DNA of 64,000 nt from CAWBRT01 sp963832365 (GTDB lineage Bacteria; Acidobacteriota; Terriglobia; Terriglobales; Acidobacteriaceae), in the NCBI GenBank assembly GCA_963832365.1, contig CAWHUL010000025.1:124001-188000 (forward strand). The letters are read 5' to 3'. This document shows, in pieces, positions 37,262 through 46,539 of this stretch. The position numbers and the translations under genes are program-made. Positions within the stretch are counted from its first letter, which is position 1. Every line of letters begins with the position of its first letter. The notes under the pieces are model-generated. The model searched no databases. It was given only the letters and a program-made list of their open reading frames with translations, and was not told the DNA's origin.

Positions 37262-39037
37262 TCAGGGTTTCCCCGACATCAGCACTTCCTTTTTGTTATT
37301 CGAGAAATCCAGTTCCGGCACGCTGCCGTCGTTAACCTCGGCGGTGGCTGGTACACCCTGAAAAGATATCCGGGTTGTGCTCTTCGCGTTTCCCGGCACC
37401 TGGATATGCGTTGCACGGGTAATGCCGCTGGCGCCGCTCACCACCACGGGAACCTCTACCCAGACGCGCGTCAGGTTCTCGACGGTGACGCTGACCACGT
37501 GGTTGTTCTCCATTGTCCGGCGCGCGTTTACGGCATCGATGCGCAGATCCGGCAATCCGTAATCGTGGTACACCCACGAGTCGAAGAAACCCTGCAAGTC
37601 GCGGGGAGGCGTGAATTGCGCCTCTATCAGCCGCTGTACATAGGCCGCTTCCCGGTCCTGCTCGGGGCGGTAGGCGGCAATCGCCTTCGCCAACGCCGCG
37701 TCGCCGACAATGTCGCGCAGCATCCACCACACGTAAGCGCCTTTGCCGGTGTAAAGCAGCTCGTCACTGGTATTGATGAGAGACTCGCGTTCGACCTGAT
37801 TGGCATCTTCGGCGACCGATCCCGCAGCTCGTTCGGTCTGGATCAGCGCGGGCAGCACTTGAGCCATGAACTCGTTCGCACTAGCGCGCCCTGTCTGGCG
37901 CTCGCGGACCAATGCCTGGCCAAACCTCGCCAGCCCTTCGGCCACCCACCTTCGCGGTGACGCCACGCTGCCATGAACGAGTGGCCGCGCCAGCGCCAAT
38001 TGCCGGGCCGGGCTGGTCATTGGACGTAGCGGGGCCAGCACCAGATCCCCGCTTTCAAACGCCGCCGCATTCGGATCGTGGAGCCCCACAAGTCGCGGCT
38101 TGATTTTCAGCGGGCCAAACCAGTCGGCCAGCACGCGCTCGGCCTGCTCGGCCGAGTCCGCATAGCCTTTCGCCACTTCGGCTTGGTCCGGTGCGTGGAA
38201 TACCGTGAGCGCCAGACCTTCCAGCTTAAGGAACTCTCCGAAGACAAACGCTGGAGTTGACGCTGCCGGAAAGTCAGTCGCAACCGTCGAGACCGTGACG
38301 TGGCTGCCCTTCGAGGAGCTGAACGCTGGGGACCGCTCTGAAGCGGCGGGTTGTACGCGTCCGCTGGTGACAAGGGAGAGCGGCGCTGCGTGTGCCGCGG
38401 CGGAGCTCAACGACAGTGCCACATGAATCGTCGTCTGCGCGTGACGCCGCTTCCAGCGGGCAATCGCGTCAAACATTGCGTTGTCGTCACTGAGGCTGAC
38501 GGCCTCTATGGAAACTGGATACCAGGTGACATAGCCAAGTCCGCGTATGGCGCCAAAGCGCTCGCCGATCTCGTCCCAATCGCTCTGCGCGACAATGCTT
38601 TCGGGAGCTCCAATCCGGGTCAAGCGGCCGGAGTTCCGCCTTATCTCGCCGCCGTAGCTCACCTCAAGCTTCAACGTGGCGCCGGGAGCAAGCGCTTCCG
38701 GCAGGGTGACGATGGCCTCTTCGAGCGCTCCGGTATGGTCGATGTCGGAGGTGTAACTCTGCTTGATATAAGCAACTGGTCGATGGCCCTCAAGCTGAAT
38801 TTCTTTCCATGCGAGCGAAGAAGAGATTTGCAGGGGCACTTCTTTTTGCGGGGAATTCGAGTCATTTCGCAACTCGATCGTTCCGCTGGCCTGGAATTCG
38901 TGCTCCGCCGGCCGGATATTTGCCTTTAGAGAATAGCTGGTAAAAGTGAATGCGTTGCGGTCCAGCGCATGGAGCGGGAATGCCGCCAGCGCTACCGAGA
39001 GCCAGAGAAGGAGACGAACGCCTGTTTGCAAGATCAC
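37262..39037 (-). CDS. Degenerate M1-like peptidase, exported
   Basis: A 591-residue protein starting at GTG 39037, whose GTGA overlaps the rlmB stop. A signal peptide (about 1-24, LLLWLSVALAAFPLHA) is followed by an M1 N-terminal-like beta-sandwich. At the place of the zinc helix the sequence is ARPLVHGSVASPRRWVAEGLARF. The Glu of EGLARF is kept, but the HExxH pair is missing. It is therefore probably not a normal zinc aminopeptidase and could be a binding or scaffold protein. Confidence 0.75.
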   Translation of the reverse strand: MILQTGVRLLLWLSVALAAFPLHALDRNAFTFTSYSLKANIRPAEHEFQASGTIELRNDSNSPQKEVPLQISSSLAWKEIQLEGHRPVAYIKQSYTSDIDHTGALEEAIVTLPEALAPGATLKLEVSYGGEIRRNSGRLTRIGAPESIVAQSDWDEIGERFGAIRGLGYVTWYPVSIEAVSLSDDNAMFDAIARWKRRHAQTTIHVALSLSSAAAHAAPLSLVTSGRVQPAASERSPAFSSSKGSHVTVSTVATDFPAASTPAFVFGEFLKLEGLALTVFHAPDQAEVAKGYADSAEQAERVLADWFGPLKIKPRLVGLHDPNAAAFESGDLVLAPLRPMTSPARQLALARPLVHGSVASPRRWVAEGLARFGQALVRERQTGRASANEFMAQVLPALIQTERAAGSVAEDANQVERESLINTSDELLYTGKGAYVWWMLRDIVGDAALAKAIAAYRPEQDREAAYVQRLIEAQFTPPRDLQGFFDSWVYHDYGLPDLRIDAVNARRTMENNHVVSVTVENLTRVWVEVPVVVSGASGITRATHIQVPGNAKSTTRISFQGVPATAEVNDGSVPELDFSNNKKEVLMSGKP

Positions 39038-39819
39038 TCTGCTTTGCCTCGTTCGGCTGCACGCCCGCCAGCCTTTGACTGGACCTGCCGCGTCCGGCGC
39101 TGCCGCAAGATTTCGTACATCACAATGCCGCCGGCGACCGAAACGTTGAGCGATGCGACACTGCCCATCATGGGAATGGAAACCAGCAAATCGCATTTTC
39201 TGCGCACCAGATCGTGCAGTCCTTTGCCTTCGGCTCCCAGTACCAGCGCGCAATTCATGTTGTAATCGAGTTCGTCATAGCTCTGCGTTCCGCGCTCGTC
39301 AAGTCCAACCGTCCAGACGTTGCGTTCCTTCAAATCTTCCAGCGTGCGCGCAATGTTGACCACGCGCGCCACGGGCAGATGCTCCGAGGCCCCAGCCGAA
39401 GCCTTGACGACCGCACCGGTTATGCCTGCCGCGCGTCTTTCGGCAATGACGGCCCCGTCCACGCCGGCGCCGTCGGCTGAGCGCAGCAGGGCGCCAAGGT
39501 TGTGCGGATCTTCCACGCCGTCCAGCACCAGCAAAAAGACGTATTCGCCGCGACGGTTCGCAATCAGATCGTCGATGCCGGCAAAAGTCTTCCGCGAAGT
39601 GAACGCCATCACTCCCTGATGCTTGCTGGTGCGGGTATCGCGGTCGATCTCCTCGCGCGGAACAAAGCGCACCGGAATTCCCTGGCTTCGGCAGTCGTCG
39701 ATGATGCGCTGTATGCGGGGGTCGGTCCGGTCGCGGCTGACAGCCACGTAGTCGAAACGACGCTCACGTGACTTCAACGCTTCGCTGATGGGATGAATGC
39801 CGTAGATGATGTCGTTCAT
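39034..39819 (-). CDS. rlmB: 23S rRNA (guanosine-2'-O-)-methyltransferase RlmB
   Basis: A SPOUT methyltransferase of 261 residues. The N-terminal substrate domain has MNDIIYGIHPISEALK. Motif 1 is LVLDGVEDPHNLGALLRSADG, motif 2 LVLGAEGKGLHDLVRRKCD and motif 3 IPMMGSVASLNVSVAGGIV. RlmB modifies G2251 (E. coli numbering) in the peptidyl-transferase P loop. A 24-codon open frame (39816-39890) overlaps its ATG. Confidence 0.94.
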   Translation of the reverse strand: MNDIIYGIHPISEALKSRERRFDYVAVSRDRTDPRIQRIIDDCRSQGIPVRFVPREEIDRDTRTSKHQGVMAFTSRKTFAGIDDLIANRRGEYVFLLVLDGVEDPHNLGALLRSADGAGVDGAVIAERRAAGITGAVVKASAGASEHLPVARVVNIARTLEDLKERNVWTVGLDERGTQSYDELDYNMNCALVLGAEGKGLHDLVRRKCDLLVSIPMMGSVASLNVSVAGGIVMYEILRQRRTRQVQSKAGGRAAERGKAE

Positions 39820-39916
39820 GCAACCAGTCCGCTGCGGTCATAGCTGATGCTCCGCATGGCGGCCATATCAAGGTAGATTACGTCGTTCATGCAACTAGTC
39901 TACAGTGGTCGTAGCT
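39811..39916. repeat. Tandem partial duplication upstream of rlmB
   Basis: The 35-base stretches 39811-39845 and 39882-39916 match at 29 of 35 positions, 71 bases apart. Each carries an ATGAACGAC start on the minus strand. The distal copy begins a 24-codon frame (MNDVIYLDMAAMRSIS...) that ends in an ATGA overlap with rlmB. Confidence 0.65.
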
Positions 39917-40196
39917 CTTGCTGCCCCGTGGCAGCCTGCCCGGTACGCGGAAGCACGAAACGCACCGTGAACGAGGGTCCGATGCCGGCCACCGGGGAGA
40001 TGACGATGGAGTCGCCTTCGCGCATGCTGGTGCGCATCACCGAACAGCATATCGGGATGCGATGGTTGACACCGGGGTAGCCGCCCAGAGCACGATGCAG
40101 TTGCGCGGCACTCACCTCGACCTGGGTACGGCCGTCGCGCTCGGCTTCACTTAGAAAACCCGCCAGCGCCTGACGGAAATCTTCGGCATCAGGCAT
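39900..40196 (-). CDS. Conserved small hypothetical protein
   Basis: A 98-residue protein with no signal peptide. It has VSAAQLHRALGGYPGVNHRIPICCSVM at about 30-56, and IVISPVAGIGPSFTVRFVLPR near 64-84. The HRIPICC segment looks like a conserved core, but I do not recognise the family. The ATG 40196 has AGGGA upstream; a TTG at 40214 is possible. It is divergent from the LytTR regulator and upstream of rlmB on the same strand. Confidence 0.6.
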   Translation of the reverse strand: MPDAEDFRQALAGFLSEAERDGRTQVEVSAAQLHRALGGYPGVNHRIPICCSVMRTSMREGDSIVISPVAGIGPSFTVRFVLPRTGQAATGQQELRPL

Positions 40197-40344
40197 CAAT
40201 TCCCTATACCTCAAGATACCTCATGCGACGGCACGACGCATCCGCCCGGCTCGGGGTTCGCTGAGTTGCGCTTGCGATGAATTAACGAGGCGCGCGCCGG
40301 CCTTGCGAAACTGGACTATACTTTCCTGAGATGCAGGAGCAGCC

Positions 40345-41115
40345 ATGTCACTTTCCATTGTGATTGTGGATGACGAACAACTGGCCCGCGAGGAGCTCGC
40401 GTTTCTACTGCGCGATGTCGAGGGAATCGACGTTCTTGCCCAGGGCAAGAACGGCATCGAAGCCGTAAACCTGATCCGCGAGTACTCTCCCGACCTGGTG
40501 TTTCTGGACGTGCAGATGCCGGGGTTGGACGGCTTTGCGGTCATCAAGAAGCTGCTGGAGAAGAAACTGCCGCTTCCGCAGATCGTCTTCGCCACCGCGT
40601 TCGACCAGTACGCGGTGAAGGCGTTCGAGGTGAACGCACTCGACTACCTGCTGAAACCCTTCGACAAGAAGCGGGTAGTGAACGCCATCGAAAGGGCACG
40701 CAAGAACCTCGAGGGTGCCCCCGTGCCGTCCGACAAGTTCGATACCCTGGTCAAGATGCTGCAATCGCAGAGGCCCCAGCCCTCCAAGGTACTGCTCAAA
40801 GCCAACGGACGCCTGTTCCTGGTGGACCAGAAAGACATCTGCTACGCCTCCATCGAGGACGGCATCATCACCGTGGTGGCGCACACCATGGAGGGCCAGT
40901 CCAACTGCCGCACGTTGGAAGAGCTGCTGACGTCGCTTGACCCGAATCTGTTCTGGCGCGCTCATCGCTCGTATCTGGTAAACATCAACCGCATCAAGGA
41001 AGTGGTGCCGTGGTTCAAGAGCTCTTACCAGATCCGCATGGACGACCGTAAGCAAACGGAAATTCCAGTCAGCCGGGCGCAGACGCGCCGCTTGCGTGAG
41101 CTGTTCGGCTTGTAG
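40345..41115 (+). CDS. LytTR-family response regulator
   Basis: A 256-residue two-domain protein. The receiver (about 3-120) has the acidic pair DDE (9-11), the phospho-acceptor Asp in VFLDVQMPG near 53-61, Thr/Ala in FATAFD and the Lys in LLKPFDK. A LytTR DNA-binding domain (about 150-256) has RAHRSYLVNINRIKEV. No histidine kinase gene is adjacent, so its partner is elsewhere. It may control the genes beside it or a distant target. Confidence 0.93.
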   Translation: MSLSIVIVDDEQLAREELAFLLRDVEGIDVLAQGKNGIEAVNLIREYSPDLVFLDVQMPGLDGFAVIKKLLEKKLPLPQIVFATAFDQYAVKAFEVNALDYLLKPFDKKRVVNAIERARKNLEGAPVPSDKFDTLVKMLQSQRPQPSKVLLKANGRLFLVDQKDICYASIEDGIITVVAHTMEGQSNCRTLEELLTSLDPNLFWRAHRSYLVNINRIKEVVPWFKSSYQIRMDDRKQTEIPVSRAQTRRLRELFGL

Positions 41116-41171
41116 GAGGATGTAGGTGGCGCTTCCGGTGACACCCGGTATTCAGGCGCTGGTTGCGGCTG

Positions 41172-41190
41172 TATAATTTATCTAATCCCA
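41172..41190 (+). promoter_or_regulatory. -10 element and probable leaderless start of purS
   Basis: A perfect TATAAT (41172-41177) lies 12 bases before the purS ATG at 41190. Transcription would start near 41184-41185, leaving about five bases of leader. No Shine-Dalgarno sequence precedes the ATG. A -35 element at 17 bases upstream is poor. Confidence 0.45.
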
Positions 41191-41435
41191 TGAAAGCTTA
41201 CGTTTACGTCTCTCTCAAGAAAAGCGTGCTTGATCCCCAGGGCAAAACAATCCAGGGTGCCTTGACTAAAATGGGGTACAAGGGCGTCGCCGAGGTGCGG
41301 CAAGGCAAGTACTTCGAGGTGACACTCGACGGCAATCTCGACCGTCATGCCGCCGAAAAAGAAGTGGAACGGATTGCGCGAGAGGTCCTGACGAATCCGG
41401 TCATAGAGGAATTTCGCTACTCGTTGGAAGGCTGA
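41190..41435 (+). CDS. purS: Phosphoribosylformylglycinamidine synthase subunit PurS
   Basis: An 81-residue PurS, the small structural subunit of the purine enzyme complex PurS-PurL-PurQ. It has KAYVYVSLKKSVLDPQGKTIQGAL and VAEVRQGKYFEVTLDG. purQ and purL do not follow here, which is unusual because the three are commonly linked. The start is ATG 41190 (no ribosome site). glmS follows after 127 bases. Confidence 0.92.
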   Translation: MKAYVYVSLKKSVLDPQGKTIQGALTKMGYKGVAEVRQGKYFEVTLDGNLDRHAAEKEVERIAREVLTNPVIEEFRYSLEG

Positions 41436-41562
41436 TCGGGCTCGCGAGAGGTTGATCTCAGCAACCAGTGAAATTGCGGATACAACATCTGCGCTAACGG
41501 CCACATAACTGTTGATATTTTCCCTGCCGAGTTCAATTTGGGTAGGGTTGGAGCGTGAGCAC

Positions 41563-43440
41563 GTGTGTGGAATTGTTGGTTACATCGGTAAGAAGCGCGT
41601 TGTTCCAGTCATCCTCGATGGCCTGAAACGGCTCGAGTATCGCGGCTATGACTCGGCGGGAATCGCTGTCGGCGGAAATGGCGACGGGCTGCAGATGCGC
41701 CGCGCCGAAGGCAAGCTGCGCAACCTGGAAGAAGCTATCCGGTTGAGTCCGATCGACGGCACTTACGGCATTGGCCACACCCGCTGGGCGACCCATGGCC
41801 GCCCGACGGAGGAGAACGCCCATCCGCATCGCGACTGCACGGGGCGCATCGTGGTGGTGCATAACGGCATTATCGAGAACTACCTCGGCCTCAAGAAAAA
41901 GCTACGCGAGGACGGCCACAAGTTCCTGACCGAGACCGACACAGAGGTCATCGCCCACCTCATCGAGAAGCACCTGGCCTGCGGCGGCAATGGCGCGAAG
42001 GTTACCTTGGAAGAAGCCGTGCGCAAGGCGGTGCTCGAGGTCCGGGGAGTCTTCGCGCTGGCGGTGATTTCCGCCGATGAGCCAAACAAGATCGTAGCTG
42101 CCCGCAATGGTCCGCCCGCGGTCATCGGGTTGGGAAAGGACGAGTACTTCGTGGCCTCCGACGTCCCGGCCATTCTGAATCACACCCGCGATCTGTTCTT
42201 TCTGTCCGACGGCGACATGGCAGTGATCACGCCGAGCGGCGTGCAGTTGAGCGACTTCACCAGCGGCAAACCGGTGGTGCGGCAGGTGCAGCACATCACA
42301 TGGGATCCCATCATGGCCGAAAAGGGCGGCTTTAAGCACTTCATGCTCAAGGAAATTTTTGAGCAGCCGCGCGCTGTCCGCGATACTTCCCTTGGCCGCA
42401 TCTCGCTCGACACCGGCAAAGTGTTCCTCGACCAGATGGATATCGGCGAGGCCGAGTTCAAGAGCCTCACCAAGGTCCAGGCAGTTGCCTGCGGAACCAG
42501 TTGGCACGCAGCTCTGGCCGGCAAGTACATGATCGAGCGGCTGGCGCGGATTCCGGTCGAGGTCGACTATGGAAGCGAATACCGCTACCGTGACCCGATC
42601 ATGGGCAAGAACGAACTGGCGATTGTCATTACCCAGTCCGGGGAAACCGCCGACACCATCGCGGCACAACGCGAGGCCAAGGCAAAGGGCGCCAAGACAC
42701 TGGCGATTTGCAACGTGGTCGGCGCCATGATCGCCCGTGAAGCCGATGGCACAATCTATACGCACGCGGGGCCGGAAATCGGCGTAGCCTCCACCAAGGC
42801 ATTCACCAGCCAACTGGCGGCACTCTTTATTTTCGCCGTCTATCTGGGACAACTGCGCGGTACTCTTTCGCCGGAGCAGTCGAAACAGTTGCTGGGCGAA
42901 CTGGCCAAAATGCCGGGCAAACTCGAAACCGTGCTCACGCTGGAAGAAGACCTGGAAGACCTCGCCAAGCAATACAGCCGCGCTCAGGACTTCCTGTATC
43001 TTGGCCGTGGCGTGCACTTCCCCATCGCATTGGAAGGTGCGCTGAAGTTGAAAGAAATCTCCTACATTCATGCCGAAGGCTACCCGGCAGGCGAGATGAA
43101 GCACGGCCCGAACGCCCTGATCGACGAGGACCTGCCGACGGTGATCCTCGCCACCAAGGACGAAAACGATCCCAATTCGGTTCTTCGCTACGAAAAGACC
43201 TGCTCAAACCTGAAGGAAGTGACCGCGCGTTCAGGCAAGGTGATCGCAATTGCAACTCAAGGCGACGAGGAGATCCGCGAGTCCGCCGATCACGTTCTCT
43301 ACATTCCAGCGGCGCCAGAGCTGCTGGTACCGATCCTTGAAATCGTGCCCTTGCAGTTGCTGGCATACCATATTGCGGTGCGCCGTGGTTGCGATGTCGA
43401 TCAACCTCGCAACTTGGCCAAATCGGTCACGGTCGAATAA
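41563..43440 (+). CDS. glmS: Glutamine-fructose-6-phosphate aminotransferase
   Basis: GlmS makes glucosamine-6-phosphate, the first step to UDP-GlcNAc. The catalytic Cys follows the initiator (CGIVGYIGKK), so the GTG at 41563 is the right start; GGAG lies about nine bases upstream. The 625-residue protein has the glutaminase domain (RLEYRGYDSAGIAV, HNGIIENY) and two SIS sugar-binding domains (CGTSWHAALAGKY, SQSGETADT-type ITQSGETADTIA, KEISYIHAEGYPAGEMKHGP). The C-terminus ends PRNLAKSVTVE, as in all GlmS. Confidence 0.96.
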   Translation: MCGIVGYIGKKRVVPVILDGLKRLEYRGYDSAGIAVGGNGDGLQMRRAEGKLRNLEEAIRLSPIDGTYGIGHTRWATHGRPTEENAHPHRDCTGRIVVVHNGIIENYLGLKKKLREDGHKFLTETDTEVIAHLIEKHLACGGNGAKVTLEEAVRKAVLEVRGVFALAVISADEPNKIVAARNGPPAVIGLGKDEYFVASDVPAILNHTRDLFFLSDGDMAVITPSGVQLSDFTSGKPVVRQVQHITWDPIMAEKGGFKHFMLKEIFEQPRAVRDTSLGRISLDTGKVFLDQMDIGEAEFKSLTKVQAVACGTSWHAALAGKYMIERLARIPVEVDYGSEYRYRDPIMGKNELAIVITQSGETADTIAAQREAKAKGAKTLAICNVVGAMIAREADGTIYTHAGPEIGVASTKAFTSQLAALFIFAVYLGQLRGTLSPEQSKQLLGELAKMPGKLETVLTLEEDLEDLAKQYSRAQDFLYLGRGVHFPIALEGALKLKEISYIHAEGYPAGEMKHGPNALIDEDLPTVILATKDENDPNSVLRYEKTCSNLKEVTARSGKVIAIATQGDEEIRESADHVLYIPAAPELLVPILEIVPLQLLAYHIAVRRGCDVDQPRNLAKSVTVE

Positions 43441-43551
43441 TAATTGGGGTCCCCAAACTCCAGGCAGGGCGTTGACTTTCCTGAACACCGTGTAGTAGCG
43501 TCCCGGAGATGAACTCTCATCTTTAGAAGGGCTTTAGAAGGGAGCAGAGCT

Positions 43552-44754
43552 TTGTCTCAGGATGCTTATGTTTATGACTTCCTGCGTACTCCTATAGGTC
43601 GTCAAGCCGGCAAACTTGCCTCAGTACGCCCGGACGATATGGCAGCCTTGGTTCTACGTACGGTAATTCAACGCAATCCTTTTCCTGCCGAGGCATACGA
43701 GGATGTTGTGCTTGGCTGCGCCAATCAGGCGGGCGAAGATTCCCGTAATGTCGCGCGCAATGCTGCCTTGCTTGCGGGACTTCCCGTCGAAGTACCGGCG
43801 CAGACGATCAACCGGCTCTGCGCATCTGGCCTCGCCGCGGTCCTCGCCGCCGCAAACTCAATCCGGTGCAATGAAGGCGAACTGTTTCTGGCGGGTGGAG
43901 TTGAAAGCATGAGCCGTGGCCCGTTCGCAATCGCTAAGGCTGAGGCCGCCTATACTCGCGAATTCAAGGTTTTCGATACCTCATTGGGAGTTCGCTTTCC
44001 AAATCCCTGCTTTGTTTCAACCTTCGGCAACGATGCTCTGGCAGAGACAGCCGACAATGTCGCAAGGGAAGTTGGCGTGACCCGCGACGAATCGGACGTA
44101 TTCGCCTTAGGGTCGCAGAGCAGGTATGCGAGGGCCAAAGCAGCCGGTTACTTCAAGGATGAAATCATGCCGGTTCCGGTACCGGTTCGAAAGGGTCCAC
44201 CGGTCGCAGTCGAGGAAGATGAACACCCGCGTCCCGAGACCACTGCGGAGGCATTGGCGAAGTTGCGCCCGATGTTCGCAGGCGGCGTCACGACCGCGGG
44301 CAATGCATCCGGCATCAACGATGGGGCTGGCGCTTTGATTGTCGGCTCTCTGAAGATCGGCGAGAAATACGGTGTTAAGCCACTGGTTCGCATCGTCGCC
44401 GGTGCCGTGGCGGGTGTGCCACCACGCGTAATGGGACTCGGTCCGGTGCCATCGACTAAGAAGTGCCTGGAGCGGGCTGGACTGTCGCTCAAAGACATCG
44501 ATGTCATCGAAATCAACGAAGCCTTCGCTGCCCAGGTTCTAGGCTGCCTGAAGCAACTGGGAATTGCCTACGACGATAGCCGGGTCAATCCCAACGGCGG
44601 CGCTATTGCGATCGGACACCCGCTGGGTGCTTCGGGCGCACGACTCACCATGACAGCCATTCGCCAACTGCTACGGCAAGGTGGACGCTACGCCCTGATT
44701 ACGGCGTGCATCGGTGTCGGCCAGGGCATGACTGCTGTTGTGGAACGCGTGTAA
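43552..44754 (+). CDS. Acetyl-CoA acyltransferase (thiolase, PcaF-like)
   Basis: A 400-residue thiolase. The acylated Cys is in INRLCASGLAAV near 86-97, the His in EINEAFAAQV (residues 322-331) and GGAIAIGHPLGASGAR, and the final Cys in ITACIGVGQG. Such enzymes cleave or form beta-ketoacyl-CoA; resemblance to beta-ketoadipyl-CoA thiolase is only by sequence pattern. TTG start with AAGGGAG eight bases upstream. The PrpD-like gene follows after 38 bases, so they form an operon. Confidence 0.88.
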   Translation: MSQDAYVYDFLRTPIGRQAGKLASVRPDDMAALVLRTVIQRNPFPAEAYEDVVLGCANQAGEDSRNVARNAALLAGLPVEVPAQTINRLCASGLAAVLAAANSIRCNEGELFLAGGVESMSRGPFAIAKAEAAYTREFKVFDTSLGVRFPNPCFVSTFGNDALAETADNVAREVGVTRDESDVFALGSQSRYARAKAAGYFKDEIMPVPVPVRKGPPVAVEEDEHPRPETTAEALAKLRPMFAGGVTTAGNASGINDGAGALIVGSLKIGEKYGVKPLVRIVAGAVAGVPPRVMGLGPVPSTKKCLERAGLSLKDIDVIEINEAFAAQVLGCLKQLGIAYDDSRVNPNGGAIAIGHPLGASGARLTMTAIRQLLRQGGRYALITACIGVGQGMTAVVERV

Positions 44755-44792
44755 CAATCTTGAACGTGCAACGCTAAATTGAGGAGGAGCAG

Positions 44793-46322
44793 GTGGAAGA
44801 CAATCGCTGCGAGATGCCTAAGGAACAAGAGCGCTCCGTTCTAACGCGGCGCCGCCTTTTGCAAGGCGCCGGCGGACTCATCGCTGCCTCGGCGATTCCG
44901 GCAAATGCATCGGGTGGTGCAGCTCGTGCTGTCAGCCAAGCGACTACGAAATCAGCGCCCACCGCTGCTCCCGACCTTACCGGTCGGCTGGCGAAGTACA
45001 TGGTGGCGGCCCGGGACCGCGCTCTGCCAGCCAACGTATTACTGGACACCAAGCAGCGCGTGCTGGACACGATCGCAGCCATGGTTTCCGGTTCGCGTCT
45101 CAAGCCCGGCGAAATCGCCATCCGCTACATACGCACGCAGGGCGGCGTGCCGGAGGCGACTGTGGTCGCCACCGATATCAAGACCTCCGCCATCAATGCT
45201 TCGCTGGTCAATGCAATGTTCGCGCACGCGGACGAGACTGACGATTTCGAGCCGGTGACAAAAGCGCATCCGGGTTCTTGTGTGGTTCCCGCCGCCTTGG
45301 TAATGGCGGAGAAGGAAGGCCGCTCGGGAACCGAGGTCCTGAGGGCAGTGGCGCTCGGGTACGATCTCTGCTGCCGTTTCCTGATGGCTCTCGGACCAGA
45401 CTTGGTGCGTGCCAATCATCGCAGCGCCGAGGGCACCAGTTCCACCATGGGCAGCGTGGCGGCTGCAGCGTCATTGGCGCGTCTGGATGAAACAGGAACG
45501 CACTATGCGCTCTCCTATGCGGCTCAGCAGGTTTCGGGCCTATGGAGCTGGGTGCGCGATCCCGATCACATAGAAAAAGCCTTCGACTTCAGCGGAATGG
45601 GCTCGCGCAACGGCGTCACGGCAGTCGTGATGGTGCAGAACGGGTTCACCGGTGTCCGCGATATCTTCACAGGCCGACATAACGTGCTGGAGGCGCTTTC
45701 CTCCAAGCCGCAGCCCGAGGAGCTGGTCTCCGGCCTTGGCAGCCGCTTCTTCGTCACCGAGTCGGGCATTAAGACCTTCTCCGTGGGTTACCCGAATCAG
45801 GCTCCTTTGGATGCGCTCTTAACGCTGCGCCGGCAGCACGGCCTACGGCCGGACAACGTCGAGCGCATTGTCGTTCACCTGCCGGAGGACGCGCCCGGCA
45901 TTGTCAGCAACAGTCCGATGCCCGATGTCAACTGCCAATACCTGATTTCTACGGCCCTCGTAGACGGCGCCGTGTCGTTTGCCAACAGCCACTCCCGCGA
46001 ACACATGCTCGACCCGCAAATACGCGCCGTCATGCAACGCGTACAGGTGGTGGGCGATCCCAAGTTGAACGATCCCGCCGCGCCACGCAGCGGCCTGGTG
46101 GAAGTGACGCTGCGCGACGGCCGCACCGTGAGCCACTTCACCCGCTTCGCTCCGGGCACGAAGGAGAATCCCGTGAGCACGGAAGGCCTGAACGCCAAGG
46201 CGCGGGACCTGATGACGCCTGTACTGGGTGCAAAGCAGACCGAGATGCTTATCCAGCGTGTGAACACCCTGGAGGAGGTGAGCAATATGCGTGAGCTCAT
46301 CCGCACCCTGCTGACGCTGTAG
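44793..46322 (+). CDS. MmgE/PrpD family protein with Tat-type signal
   Basis: A 509-residue protein. An N-terminal TRRRLLQGAGGLIAASAIPANASG (about 18-41) resembles a twin-arginine signal, so it may be exported folded. The MmgE/PrpD domain includes AMFAHADETDDFEPVTKAHPGS, with the characteristic HADE/DD pair, and SVGYPNQAPLDALLTLR. Members are 2-methylcitrate dehydratase, cis-aconitate decarboxylase and others. Which reaction is catalysed here is not clear. GTG start with GAGGAGC upstream. Confidence 0.83.
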   Translation: MEDNRCEMPKEQERSVLTRRRLLQGAGGLIAASAIPANASGGAARAVSQATTKSAPTAAPDLTGRLAKYMVAARDRALPANVLLDTKQRVLDTIAAMVSGSRLKPGEIAIRYIRTQGGVPEATVVATDIKTSAINASLVNAMFAHADETDDFEPVTKAHPGSCVVPAALVMAEKEGRSGTEVLRAVALGYDLCCRFLMALGPDLVRANHRSAEGTSSTMGSVAAAASLARLDETGTHYALSYAAQQVSGLWSWVRDPDHIEKAFDFSGMGSRNGVTAVVMVQNGFTGVRDIFTGRHNVLEALSSKPQPEELVSGLGSRFFVTESGIKTFSVGYPNQAPLDALLTLRRQHGLRPDNVERIVVHLPEDAPGIVSNSPMPDVNCQYLISTALVDGAVSFANSHSREHMLDPQIRAVMQRVQVVGDPKLNDPAAPRSGLVEVTLRDGRTVSHFTRFAPGTKENPVSTEGLNAKARDLMTPVLGAKQTEMLIQRVNTLEEVSNMRELIRTLLTL

Positions 46323-46352
46323 GCTGTTGCTGAAAGAAATGTTCTCCTAGGG

Positions 46353-46417
46353 TTTCATCCTGAGCGAAGCAAAGGATCTGCTGTTTGCGCGTGCTGAAAA
46401 GCAAAGTAGATCCTTCG
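46353..46417. repeat. Dispersed repeat, truncated copy
   Basis: TTTCATCCTGAGCGAAGC begins the left arm; the right arm is interrupted at AGATCCTTCGGACGCG. It lies between convergent genes. Confidence 0.55.
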
Positions 46418-46539
46418 GACGCGCAAGATCGGCGCGACCTCGGGATCCGTTTGAACAGGACACGTACCACTCTATTTCAGTGCGTATGCTGGAGAACGTC
46501 TAGCGGACCACAACCGCACTTCGATTCTGTCGTTGCCCT

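Noticed and set aside
41902..43104. A 400-codon minus-strand frame inside glmS
   Set aside because: Antisense shadow of glmS, no domain.
43444..43456. TTGGGG-T-CCCCAA palindrome after glmS as a terminator
   Set aside because: A one-base loop cannot form a hairpin as written and no U-tract follows.
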